A DNA stretch of 64,000 nt. Origin: Rugalucina vietnamica (taxonomy: Eukaryota; Mollusca; Bivalvia; Lucinida; Lucinidae). This document shows, piece after piece, positions 1 to 11,742 of the stretch. A program made the translations under genes and the position numbers. The stretch is taken from NCBI GenBank assembly GCA_964017185.1, contig OZ024870.1:27489621-27553620 (forward strand). Direction: 5' to 3'. How positions within the stretch are numbered: position 1 is the first letter of the stretch; every line of letters starts with the position of its first letter. The notes under the pieces were generated by a model, which saw only the letters and a list, made by a program, of their open reading frames with translations, was not told the origin of the DNA and made no database searches.

Positions 1-711
1 CAGGACAAGCATTGTCCGGTTTTAAAGTTTAGTGAACGCCGGATTTACAGACGTTTACAAAAAGGTATTACATGTAGTTTATTCTCAAAAATGTTCTTGT
101 CCGAAAATACCGAAACCAATCCAAAAATATCATCGATTATCCGCAAAATGAGGAAATGTTTAGTGTGTGTGTGTGGGTGGGTGGGGGTAATATTCATGTT
201 ACATTTCTTATTGATTCCATAATAGTGCTAATCGCAGTAGCTTTCATTATGTCACAATTATATTAGACATATTAAGTCTGGTGAGATGATTTTTTTAACA
301 TCGTCTTTTAATTAAGTGTACATGCATGATACAATATACCATTCCACTCAATACTCTTTTCTTTGTCCATTTTGTCCATTTAACTTTGCTTCTTTGACTA
401 TCTCATCAGGTGTTTGAGTCAACTTAGTGTAGAGTATGGTATGGCATATCAGCATAAAATAAAATAGGGCATGGTATGCTTTGGGAATATAATCAGTCTA
501 CAATTCTATAGAATGTTTAAATTATCGACCTGACATCAACAACACGCTAAATAATTAAGAATTGAAGTTATAAGATACAAATCGTGTCATTTGATGCTCA
601 GCCTTCCAATTAAACTGTTATAACTTCCTATCTTCTACATAAGTTTCTAGTAATAACTTTGCTGATTTTCTATCTGGCAGCGTGTCTTTATATGATTTCA
701 ATCTTTAAAAT
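1..711. other. Unassigned AT-rich DNA
   Basis: No exon, RNA gene or complete repeat is recognised here. There is a short GT/GTGG-rich simple tract near 160-187, and a few ATGGTATGG-type words near 433-477 that resemble the longer pentamer tracts at 42.4 and 52.75 kb. Confidence 0.5.
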
Positions 712-916
712 GAGCCTGTGCGCGAGAAAACAAACAATTTGGGTACCTACAAGGCCCGACAAACTGGGCTGTACAGTCACAGAAGATGGTTAGAGGCTGG
801 AAATTTCGAATTTTTAAAGTAGAGGAATTGTACTATCCGTGTAGCGAAAACAAAGGCGCTGATCAGCTTCGCAGTAACTGCTAAATTGCAAATTGTTGGT
901 TTTCCCATGTAGCAGG
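712..916. mobile_element. Family B MITE, diverged copy
   Basis: It begins with a degraded GAGCC terminus followed by GAGAAAACAAACAATTTGGG and ends with ATTGTTGGTTTTCCCATG, the inverted counterpart. The interior carries the family core (CGAAAACAAAGGCGCTGATCAGC), but the right half of the central hairpin is largely lost. The best copies of this family are at 38119-38360 and 41486-41720. Confidence 0.75.
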
Positions 917-1121
917 TGTTTGGCCTGCTTCAACTGAAAGAGGTGTCTATAGTTTGGTCTGCCTCTCTATTCCTTATGATAGAGAATGTTTCTTTTTCTG
1001 ACAAGAATTCCTCTTTTCTCACTGGAGTGGTCAAACAAGAAAACGGAAACAACTTTGATTTTATGGGCTGTTCTATCCTCCTGTTAGACAGCGAAAGCTG
1101 AATTCATAAGTGCTAACAAAT

Positions 1122-1355
1122 GAATCGCCGCATGGGAAAACCAACAATCTGCATATGCGAAAACAAAGGCGCAGATCAGCTTCGCAAGAACTGCGAAGCT
1201 GATCAGCGCCTTTGTTTTCGATACACGGATAGTACAATTCTTCTACTTTCTAAATCTAAAATTTCCAGTCTCTAGCTATTTTCTGTGATAGTACAGCCCG
1301 GTTTGTGTCGGACCTGTTCGGAAACCACAGTGTTGGTTTTCCCACGAGGCGGCTC
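1122..1355. mobile_element. Family B MITE, near full length
   Basis: About 235 bp with inverted termini: GCCGCATGGGAAAACCAACA on the left and TGTTGGTTTTCCCACGAGGC on the right. The centre is a hairpin, GATCAGCTTCGCAAG / CTGCGAAGCTGATC. There is no coding capacity. The arms translate into ENKGADQLR-like peptides that are artefacts of the hairpin. Confidence 0.85.
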
Positions 1356-1714
1356 AAATGGTGACATACTCATAAGGTGGTGGTACATGTCTGTAGCAAA
1401 ACTGTCAGAATGGCATGCTAGCAAGATACTTGTACTTGCTTGATACTTGTCAAAGTTTGACTAGCACAAATGTCATCATTGTTATTAAAGTACACTTGTT
1501 GTAGCCATAGCGGATCTGAAGACGACCCGGATCAAAATAATTTTCAAAAGAATTTTACAAAAATATAAAACAAGAATTTTTTAAAACGAACTTGGCCACT
1601 TGACTCTTGATTCAAACATGTTTCATTCCATCGCTCAATGATCGTTGATAATGACGTCAACATCTTGTTCACGTCAATGGTTCCCGGCTCATATACAGAA
1701 AAGGTTTTCTTTAA

Positions 1715-4700
1715 TGCCTAGGTCACACTAGCGCTTACGGATGCCGCGGATAGTTGCGAATACTATACGTAGCGATCCGCAGAATTTTGTGGGCGGGGCT
1801 AACGGTTCTTAATGAATTTATTAGCTTTAAATACGAATAAATACGGGTAGTTCAGGAAAGATACGGATACGTTCGAAGATAGTTACGGATAAATTCGAAT
1901 ACATACGGTTAAGATACTTGACTACATATCTTTCGATACCATCTGTTACTTTTAGATACAGACATACACCTTCAGATACGTAATGTTGCGTTTTCTTGCG
2001 TATATAACGGTGAAATTTGATGCAAGAAAACGCAGGTTTTAGTCAAACTACAGTCACACTAGCACATCCGGATGCTGCGGACGCTGCGGACTGACCTTTC
2101 GTATCTATCCGTCATATCCGTAACAATTCGTATCTTTTCCGTATATGTTCGTATCTTAACGTATTGTATATGCAAGTCCGATTCCATCCGCGCCCAAATT
2201 TTGAAAAAAGTCAAAAATTGGGCACGGATGAAACATCCGTAATAGTACGTAATGACATGTAAATGAAGGCGTTGATTCGAATCTTTCCGTATCTAAACCG
2301 TAACACAAACGTATCTACACCGTAAATGAACGCATCAACCAACACTCATATGGGGTGCCGTTTTACTATTTATTCCCTATATATGGATATCCAAAATTCA
2401 TTTTGGATATCCAAAATTCATTTCTGGATACTTAAAATCGATTTATGGATATCCTTAATTCGTCTGAATATTGGATATCCATAAATTGATTTTAGGATAT
2501 CCTAAAATCGAACTATGGATATCCTAAAATACAATTCTATTTTTGGATATCCATAATTCGATTTAAGGATATTATAAAATCGGGCTAATATTGGATATCC
2601 ATAATTCGATTTATGGATATCCATAAATGAGTTATGGATGTACTTCAATAGAATTGTATTTTAGGATATCCATAATTTAAGGATATCCTTAAATCACAAA
2701 AAAATGATGTACGTGCCTATGGGTGCCATTTTACTATTTATTCCCTATTTTTGGATATCCATAATTCATTTAATGATATCCATAATTTATTTATGGATAT
2801 CCTTTATTCATTTAAGGATATCCTTAAATAAACTAGGATATCCATTAACATTTCTGGATATCCTAAAATGAATTATGGATATCCATAAATGAATTATGGA
2901 TATCCATAATAATTATGGATATCCTGAAATGAATTATGGATATCCTGAAATGAATTATGGATATCCTTATTTTTTTTCGATATCCAAAATTTATTTTTGG
3001 ACATCCATAATTCATTTTTGGATATCCATAATTCATTTTGGATATCCTAAAATCAATTTAAGGATATCCTAAATTCGTCTGAATATTGGATATCCATAAA
3101 TAGATTTAGCATATCCTAAAACCGAACTATGGATATCCTAAAATACAATCCTATTTTTGGATATCCATAATTCGATTTAAGGATATCCTAAAATCGGGCT
3201 AATATTGGATATCCATAATTCGATTTATGGATATCCATAAATGAGGTATGGATTTCCTTCAATAGGACTGTATTTAAGGATATCCATAATTCATTTAAGG
3301 ATATCCTTAAATCACAAAAAAATGATGTACGTGCCTATGGAGTGCAGTTTTACTATTTATTCCCTATTTTTGGATATCCATAATTTATTTAAGGATATTC
3401 ATAATGACTGTTTTTATGGATATCCTAAATTCATTTATGGATATCCTACAATAATTAAGGATAAATCGAATTATGGATATCCAATATTAGCCCGATTTTA
3501 GGATATCCTTAAATCGAATTATGGATATCCAAAAATAGGATTGTATTTAAGGATATCCATAATACGATTATAGGATATCCTAAAACCAATTTATGGATAT
3601 CCAATATTCAGCCGAATTAAGGATATCCATAAATCGATTTTAGGATATCCAAAAAAGAATTATGGGTATCCAAAAATATATTATGGATATCCAAAAATGA
3701 ATTTTGGACATCCAAAAATGAATTATGGATATCCATAAATAGGAAATAAATAGTAAAACGGCACCCCATACGTGCCTATGGGATATAATGATTTCTCCCT
3801 AGTCAGCGAATGGATGCATCCGGTGTGGTTTAATTTACGTTGGCTTCCGTTTCGTTCAGTTTAAGTTAGCGCATGCGTATTACACGGAAAAAATCATTAT
3901 GGAAAAGAAATATTTTTTAAAATGAATCATGGATATCCTAAAATCGAATTATGGATATCCTTTAATCAGATCATTATGGATATCCAAAAAAAGAATCATG
4001 GATATCCAAAAATCGAATTATGGATATCCTAAATTCAAGCTTATTTTTGGATATCCTAAAACACATTTAAGGATATCCTTAAATGAGCAGATTTAAGGAT
4101 ATCCATAATTCGATTTTTGGATATCTAAAAATCGAATTATGGATATCCATAATTCATCGTGATTTTTGGATATCCAAAAATGTATTTCAGGATATCCATA
4201 ATTCAATTATGGATATCCATAATTCATTTAAGGATATCCATAATTCATTTTAGGATATCCAAAAATATTGATGGATATCTTTAATTATTTTAGGATATCC
4301 ATAAATGAATTAAGGATATCCATAAATGAATTATGGATATCCATAAATGGATTATGGATATCCTTAAATAAATAAATTACCTGTATAATAGAAAAATGAC
4401 GGACATTTTTGTCAAGGAGACTATATATTCCAGAAACGTTCTTCATTCAAGCATTGGATACATATTATGTTATGCCCAAACACTCAGCTCTAGAGGGCTC
4501 AGCCACACGCTTATTAGCATTGTTCAAGTTGCATCCTTGTTTGATTCCGTTTTCATACGTGTGGCATGCTGTGGAAACTTTAGGAAAACCGTAACATTAC
4601 GTGTTCGTATCTGAACGCATTAAATTGTATCGAAAAGTGTGTATAAACACAAAGACCGCAACCGAACGAAACAACACATATGTAACAGTATCGATCCGCA

Positions 4701-4989
4701 ACAAATGCTTGATCGCGGAATGATACGTTTAGATGCGATTAGATACGGACAGATTCGAATAAATGCCTTCAGTTACGTACCATTGCCTACCATTACAGAT
4801 CGTCCATCCGCGCATGCATTTTTGACAGTTATGAAAATTTGCCCGCGGATCTACCGCGCCCTGAGGATACGATACGTACAGTTACGGACATTACGGATGA
4901 GATACGAATCGTTACGGATAGGACGGACAGATACGGAACACCTATCCGCAACGTCCGCAGCGTACGTAAGCCCTAGTGTGACCTAGGCA
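1715..4989. mobile_element. 3.3 kb TIR element with satellite core (element E)
   Basis: The outermost 17 bp are perfect inverted repeats, TGCCTAGGTCACACTAG on the left and its complement ending at 4989. TAA flanks both ends (1712-1714 and 4990-4992), and the repeat copy at 22025-22985 supplies the unoccupied site, reading TTTCTTTTACAC on its own complement. Inside the termini are several hundred bases of short ATCCGTA/CGTATC-type words that are inverted between the two ends. The middle (2380-4370) is a GGATATCC array. No transposase is visible. A 3-bp TAA duplication would fit a PIF/Harbinger-type non-autonomous element, but this is inference. Confidence 0.85.
2380..4370. repeat. GGATATCC palindromic satellite
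   Basis: About 2 kb in which the perfect palindrome GGATATCC recurs dozens of times, separated by roughly 8-14 AT-rich bases such as ATAATTCATTT or AAAATCGAATT. Higher-order structure is present. The block ending TTTTACTATTTATTCCCTAT occurs at about 2360, 2730 and 3350 in one orientation and near 3745 inverted. The stretches 2470-2640 and 3070-3240 are near duplicates, and 3470-3620 is their inverted version. Confidence 0.9.
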
Positions 4990-5787
4990 TAACACACGGT
5001 TATCAAAGGCGGTTCGCCGAATTTTCCGAAAAACAAAAGATACCCTGTAAGTTATCTTTCGATATTGGTTGCTAATATTTTATCCAATCATTTCTGTTAT
5101 ATTGGCGAAGTTTCAGTCCTAAAATCGAATATTACGACATATTTAATAAGAAACTTTGAAACGGTGTCATTGTAGTTACTCCGAATCACGTTTAACCGCA
5201 TACTGTCATTTTATGCTCTCATAGGACTTGGAATGGCTGATGTTTGGAACTAAAGGTATATTTTTACATTCTGGGTGTTCATGTTATAAAATTAAGTGTA
5301 AACAATGAAATAATCTGCGTTTTTAACAAACATCATATGATATTCCGACGTTATTCAAATCAACCATGGAATATTGTGTGTTCGGTGGGGGTGGGGGTGA
5401 GCAAACATGGCTATGGGAAAATGCCGCCAAAAAAGGCATATGTTTTGGTCATCGGAATATTTGATAAGGTTCACTGTATGGCTAAATGCAAAGAATTTGA
5501 AGGATAAACACATCGGTGGTGATATAGAGACCATGATTCGGATTACCTCCAATTGATTCGTTTCGACTTCAGTTATGCATAGATTTTCACGCTCCAGCGG
5601 TCACAGTCGCATGCTTGATCAAAAATGAAAACCATTACAGTTGATGAGGAACAAAATTGGCTTCAAGATAATACTAAGTTTATAATACTCAAATCATTCA
5701 TATGCGCATGCGCAGCAATTTTCATGAACTTGATCCGGAATGGGTTTAATGATTGTATGTAAGTATACTGTATGGAAACACGCTTTA

Positions 5788-6066
5788 CATTACGAAAACA
5801 CGCCCATGTAATATACAGAGATTTTTTAAGTTGTTAAACTTGAAAAATTTCAGTAGAAAAATTTTGATATTTTTCTTTTTTTGCTCAAATCATAGATTGT
5901 GGGTACACGTTAGAACCGCCTCGCCGAGGCGGTTCTAACGAGTACCCACAATCTATGTTTTGGAGCAAAAATAAGAAAAATAGGTATACCCCTGTATACC
6001 CCAGTTTTACTATATAAAAGTGGGGTTTAAGGGGGTATACATTACACGGACATGTTTTCCTGATGA
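5788..6066. mobile_element. Family A MITE, full length
   Basis: About 279 bp. The left end CATTACGAAAACACGCCC and right end CACGGACATGTTTTCCTGATG are imperfect inverted repeats of each other. The centre is a strong hairpin: CACAATCTATG arms flank GAACCGCCTCG / CGAGGCGGTTC. Between hairpin and right end lies the family block TATATAAAAGTGGGGTTTAA. Non-coding. Ten other copies occur in the window. Confidence 0.9.
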
Positions 6067-6222
6067 TTAGTTGCAAATATAAAACGGTTTTAATGACCAC
6101 TTCAATTCCTTTCATTCTAGGCAGGTGTGCTTTTGTTTTTCAAGTGACGGCATTTTTATCCGCCTGCCATAGGTGTTTTACATCTTAAAATGAGTGACAG
6201 TCCACATTGTAGTTTAATTTCG

Positions 6223-9200
6223 AGTTAGTCGGCCATGCTTAATTCCTACGATAACTCATGATGGCATTTTTTGTTAATGCTCGGCATCCAGGCTATAAAT
6301 ATTCCTTAGGCTACTACAAACAACATAAGACCGGATGCCAAGCATGAATTTGCGTTTTAAGGTCACAGTGAGGTCAAAGGTCAACTAAGTGCATTTTGTA
6401 AGGAAAAATAATACTCAATTTCATAATATGTACTTTTTTGTCACGAAAATGTCACAATATAAATTAAAACAGCTGCCAGTATATATGGATTGACTAGGAG
6501 GCTCTCCACAACCATTAAAAATTGACACATGGGTTAATACACAGGAAGGGCAGAGGTCAAACTGGTGCAAATATGCTGAAAATGCTTACAAATACAAACC
6601 ACTTTTTTCATTTATCTTCATTTGCTAATTTAATTATGAGTGAAACAATTGTAAATAGACATAGTGCTATGCAGAGGGCTAAAGATGTAATTAACCTTTG
6701 TTTAAAGTAGTAAACATGCCGTATTTGTGCTAATAAAGCACCCCATGTAAATCGCATTGTGCCAATACACAATAAAATGCTACAACTAACTTTATCATAA
6801 ACCTGATCCTGTAAAGTTGCTATGACCTTTTCAATGCACTTCTGTAATCATTTTATGATTCCTGCTGTGCCATAAACATTCTCATAACAGTCCATATTGT
6901 CCTCAACAATGAACACATTTGCATGATGTAAGATAACATAGTTTCCACGCCCACCTGTGATTCAAAACTTGGCTGTACTTACAAAAATACTCATATCTAA
7001 CCAATGGCATGATCTAAACTTCTATGATTGGCCAGACAGTAACGCTAAAATAAATACCTAATATTCAACTCATTGAATTTGCTAATTCATGAATATTAAT
7101 GATTCAAAGTATAAGAAATTTGAGAAAATATCATAGGAAAATAGGGGATATACGTATAAAAAGCACTTTCACCAAAGCTGCGTATAGACCTAGAATGATG
7201 AAAGTGGTATAGAATGAATGCTAAGGAAAGGAAATATCACCCATGAGTCTGGTATAAGAACAATCTGCTCTTCAATCTCATGAATATTAATGAAAACTTT
7301 AGAAATATGTCCTGGAGAGAAAAAAAATGAAAACATTAAACGGAGAAACCTACACAATGCCTTGTATCTGCAACCAAAATCACTAAAGTTCTAAATTAAT
7401 GGCATCAAATGGTTGCTAGGGCAATATTATACCATCTTGACTATACTAAACTATATAAAACATATAAGCAATTTGATCTTTATTTTTATGAACGTTAATG
7501 ATATCTTCAGAAATGTGAGTAAAATCGGGACAAATTTATGTGGTATACATGTAATAGCAAATGTAGCTTAGCTACTGATAGTCATTGAGAGCTGAAATTA
7601 ATACCAACTGATTACTTGGACAATCTTCTACAATTTTGTAATCAGATAATATAAATATTTTGATATTTTCGTAGTATGAATATTAAAAGTATAGAGAAAA
7701 ATCACCGAATAATGAAGGGTTATACCATTAAGTTTGCATATTTCTAGTCTCGACTACCAATAACCATAGAAAGCTAAAATTGGTATCATATTATTGATAG
7801 GACAATACTTTATTAACAACGGCTCAGATATATGAAGCATATTTGTTGGCAACCAAGATGTTATAAGCAATTTTCTTTGAGCACAATATTTAATTTTCTG
7901 TTGTTTTCCTTTTTTTAATTTTACATATCCAATACAATATGGTTTATCTATAAGACTATATGGCAATAGTACATTGTTCTAGCATTATATTGATACCATT
8001 TTCAGTCTTTTAAGGGCATTTGCAGCCGAGATATATAAATAATTTTGTTGGTATGCCCTCTTCATTTTCCGTGATTGTTTTCTTATTAATAAATCCTCAT
8101 TCATATAGATACAAAAATATCTCATATTTTATATAGCTGATTACATGAGTATAGAACATTGTCCTTGCAATATTTTGTTTCCAATGACAGTCGTAGCAAT
8201 TATTTGTTTCCAAAAAAAACAACCCTTTTGGGCTATCAGTAACCAAGATGCGTGTGTTTTGAAATGGTTTCTTGCTTCATTCTTCTGCATTTTTACCTTG
8301 CTCCATTTTCTAGCGTTTTTTTTAATGTTAATAAAAAAACAATGACTCACATATTGTAGATTAAGTGCTTTAATATTACCCGAGCAACCATTTGATACCA
8401 TTTTAGGACCTTGGAGCTTTTGGTTGCAGGGATACAAGTCACTTAGTAGATTTACCTGTTTATTTTGTTTCATTTTCCCTCTTATTTCTAACATTTTCAT
8501 TAATATTCATGAGATTAAAGATCAAATTATTCTTTTATCAGATTTCAGGGTGATTATAATCATTGTCTAAGCATTCATTTGAAACCCTTTTCAGTATCCT
8601 AGATTTATTCACAGCACTGAGCAATTGATTTTGTATGTATACTCAAAATCTTTTCCATGATTTTTGTCCGATTTGTTATTTTCTACATTAAGATTCATGA
8701 ATAAGATTATTGAACATTAGGTTTTTATGTATAATTGCTATGTCAAAGCATTTCAATCAGACCAATCAAAGTATCTTACATCATATTCTTGGTGGGATAT
8801 GGGTTTGTTTGTAAGTTCATCCCACACTTTAGAATCACGTTATAGTGGGTTGGCATGGAAACTATGTGATTTCACATCATGCAAATGTGCTCATTGTTGA
8901 GAACAACAATATTCTATGGCATTTAGGTGGTCCCTCAGTCCAAACTTGCACCCATAAGAATTGTCATAAAGTCCAAGAAAGATCGTATATAACCTATCTA
9001 AAACCCTTAAATGGCAATAGTTTTTCCCAGATGTTCAACATTTTAATCAATAGTCATGAATATGCAAATGAGATAATTATCATTTATGCCATTTACATCA
9101 ATAAATTTGTCATACTGTATTACTGGTGCAATAACAAAATGTGATTATGATAGTTTATGATAAAAATTAGTTTATTTATTGATATATAACCATTTTAAGC

Positions 9201-10124
9201 ATCTTTTAATGGTTTCATTTAAATTCATGAATATGCAAATTAGATAATTTGTAGTACTTACCATACGATAAAAGGCCTACGCTTCAGCTTTTACCTAAGA
9301 CCAGATTCAGTGGTCTAGGACTAGTAATAGCAGATATGTGATCAATTTTGTAGATACACCCTCATGCTCATGAATCATCTAAACAGTTGCCATGGAAATA
9401 GTGTATTTTTCATAGTGCAATTGAGCTTATCGTGTACGACAAAAATTCTTTGCATTTCAGGGGTCCCAATAAACAATTTGGCACTCATGAAAAATTGTCC
9501 TGGGGGTGCAAGTTAGGTCAAATTAGCCCCCAGGTCATTTTAATTTGCAATAAATTGGAACGTTTCTATATACATCAACAATACATACATGTATTGTTTT
9601 AAATCAAGTATTTGTAGCGTTCCTTATACGTCGGTGTAGCTACGTGTTGTTATTACTTGGATATACAATATAGCATATTATATTTAAATTTGTAAAGCAA
9701 ACAGGATCTGAAGTAAATGACTACAAAAACGTACTCCAAATATTGTGCAAGCTACTCTGTATTGATTTTGGCAAAAAGCTGTACTTGTATCTATCCCATA
9801 ATAGGCAGTACATTCCTCACATTGTTCTGTTTATTATTTCTATTACTGGATGTCTGGTTTTTATCATATTTAGCATAGTAAGACACTGATAAAAATAATA
9901 TTTATGACAAATTAGAAAATAAAACAGTTTTTATAATGGAAATGCACCTAGTTGACCTTTGACCTCACCGTGACCTTAATTCAAAGATTCAGACGCGGCA
10001 TCCGCCCTGGGACACTTTGTCATACCCCAAAGAACATTTCTAGCATGGATGCCGAGCATTAATAAAAAATGCCATCAAAACGTTTTTCTAGAGGCCGTAG
10101 GAATTAAGCATGGCCGACTAAGTC
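6223..10124. mobile_element. 3.9 kb long-TIR foldback-like element (element F)
   Basis: Terminal arms of nearly 190 bp are inverted: 6223-6415 and about 9940-10124. Shared blocks include TTAGTCGGCCATGCTTAATT, TTAATGCTCGGCATCC and GAGGTCAAAGGTCAACTA. The interior is AT-rich and contains diverged repeats of roughly 190 bp. These run in one orientation to about 7.9 kb and in the opposite orientation after it. No reading frame of convincing length or recognisable transposase is present, so it is probably a non-autonomous foldback element. The exact ends and any target duplication are uncertain. Confidence 0.75.
7080..9250. repeat. Inverted array of diverged ~190-bp units
   Basis: Related blocks recur at about 7368, 7562 and 7738 in one orientation, and at about 7970, 8150, 8360, 8555 and 8735 in the other. 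Clear examples are GGCATCAAATGGTTGCTAGG (7401-7420) against GAGCAACCATTTGATACC (8381-8398). The unit junctions carry CATGAATATTAATGA or its complement. The mirror point is near 7.9 kb. Confidence 0.65.
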
Positions 10125-10431
10125 CCTGTTATTGGACATTTGCCCTTACTGGAATCGATCGCTCTTTTACGAAGTCATTGTAACCCCACGATAAACTTGA
10201 TAACTGCTGTATTTGGCAGGAAAACGAAATTGATGAGACAAACACTATCTTTCAGAGACATTCACCAGACAGAAAACATTTAGCAAATCATGATTTAGAC
10301 TTGATGGGTATCGTGGTGTGAAGTGTCAAGGACAATGAGTATTCCAGTCTTCAACAAAACAATAAAATTCACAGAAGGGAGTATAATAATATAGCGGTAT
10401 ATAACATTTTGTTTGAATTGATGTGTAGCTT

Positions 10432-10738
10432 CCCAGTCAACAGCTAAGGTCGTGTCGGGACGTTGCCTCCATTTTATGGGACTTTTACCCGAAATAAGGA
10501 TGTCATGACATCCAGCAAGTGCTTGAAATATGACCATCAAACAAAGCCACAAATGCTTATATGTATGGATGGTTTGACTCCAACCACTTTTCGTTGGCAG
10601 ACTCAAATCAGAGCGGTTAACCAGTAATCAGATTGTCAGTCAGTAGCGTATAAGCTTTGGCTAGATGCACAAGCAGTCCATCTATTTCTTTAGGCCTCAT
10701 TGGGCGTGGGGCCCATTTTCCCACCCGACCACCATTTA
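10432..10738. repeat. Interspersed repeat G copy 1
   Basis: This matches 29888-30065 followed by 30841-30977. Shared blocks include TGCCTCCATTTTATGGGA, CTTATATGTATGGATGGTTT and AGCGGTTAACCAGTAATCAG. Here the two halves are contiguous, so this copy is the uninterrupted form. Its left end resembles the outer end of the SINE at 47537-47718 (CCCAGNCAACA and GTCGGGAC), so it may be a SINE-related tail. No gene is visible. Confidence 0.65.
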
Positions 10739-10815
10739 TAGCGGTATAAGCAACAATTGTAGGCTGATCATGTAATGCAAGCTTGTGGTGAATAAGCTCT
10801 AATTTTGGTGGCCTC

Positions 10816-11001
10816 AATGCGAGTAACTGCACAGCTGATCAGCGTCTTTGTTTTCGCTACTCGGTTAGTACAATTCCTCTTCTTCTTAAATCCAAAATTT
10901 CAAGCTTCTAGCCTGCTTCTGTGACTGTACAGGCCGGTTTATGTCAGATCAAGTCGGAACTGCCGAAGACCGATTTTCTCGCGTCACGGCTCATTATTGT
11001 T
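10816..11001. mobile_element. Family B MITE, 5'-truncated
   Basis: It starts inside the central hairpin (GCACAGCTGATCAGCGTCTT) and runs through CGCTACTCGGTTAGTACAATT and TGTGACTGTACAGGCCGGTT to a diverged terminus near GCGTCACGGCTCA. The left arm is missing. Confidence 0.75.
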
Positions 11002-11215
11002 ATTGTCCGCTTGAACGCGGGCCATTTTCTAGTGTATATATAAATATAAATTAATACAAGCGAAATTAGAACGATTTTTCAAAGGTGTTCGGTGAAAAAG
11101 AAATGTCAAACTAAAAGCTATTCAATGCTTGCTTTCTTATAACAAACTATTGCATATGCATTCTGTTCTATTGCAGTCGTGATCCTAATCGAAGTTTGCC
11201 GTTTAATTAACATAT

Positions 11216-11400
11216 GCGCCCCGACGAGAGAAAATCGGTCTTCCGGGTTGCCGTCCAGGTCTGACAAAAACTGGCCTGTGCAGTCACAGAAGCAGGCTAG
11301 AAGTTTGAAATTTCGGATTAAAGAAGAGGAGGGATCGCACATCTGGTCTGCGTCTTTGTTTTTTGCATAGGAAAACATTTGGACTTCTCATGATGAAGCT
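11216..11400. mobile_element. Family B MITE, internally deleted
   Basis: In the opposite orientation to the previous copy. It runs from GCCCCGACGAGAGAAAATCG through CAGTCACAGAAGCAGGCTAG and GAAATTTCGGATTAAAG to a degraded far arm near TTTTTTGCATAGGAAAAC. The hairpin centre has been lost. Confidence 0.65.
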
Positions 11401-11742
11401 CATATATAAGCGATAGGAATGTCTCTGCATCCGGATGCATATTAGGGGAGTGATATTTGCTGTTTTCCTATAGTATGACGTCTGCGATAGTTGATTGATC
11501 GGAAATGATAATTAATTCTTTGAATACGTTTTCGCACATACAACACGTGATAATGACATCTTGATTGAATTTATCGTCACGAACTGTCAACAGTCTACCA
11601 GTTTACTAACACGAACTATATTGTAAACCTACCCTTAATGAGCTGTATACATGTATTTGGTGAATACCTTTAACGACCGATTAGTCCTGCTGGATGTTAA
11701 CTACAGGCTGACCTGGGTATGTTGTGGTTGCAAGTCAAATTT

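Larger units (their letters stand above)
1488..5745 (+). repeat. Interspersed repeat D copy 1, split by a 3.3 kb insertion
   Basis: The flanks 1488-1714 and 4990-5745 together match, in order, the reverse complement of 22025-22985. Shared blocks include GTTGTAGCCATAGCGGATCT on the left and CATGAACTTGATCCGGAAT on the right. The copies diverge sharply outside these limits, so this is a dispersed repeat of about 960 bp. It carries a small conserved open frame (5244-5507, 87 codons; the other copy has 80 codons with an in-frame gap). I do not recognise that frame and doubt it is a gene. Confidence 0.8.

Noticed and set aside
2380..4370. CRISPR-like array
   Set aside because: The repeat is only 8 bp and spacers are similar AT-rich sequence of variable short length. 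The context is eukaryotic, so this is a satellite.
4396..4986. Three overlapping frames of 61-115 codons
   Set aside because: They translate the CGTATC/ATACGGA subterminal repeats of element E in two frames.
5244..5507. 87-codon frame conserved at 22252-22494 (minus)
   Set aside because: It lies in a dispersed repeat and the copies differ by an in-frame deletion. There is no family, signal or splice context, so conservation is explained by recent duplication.
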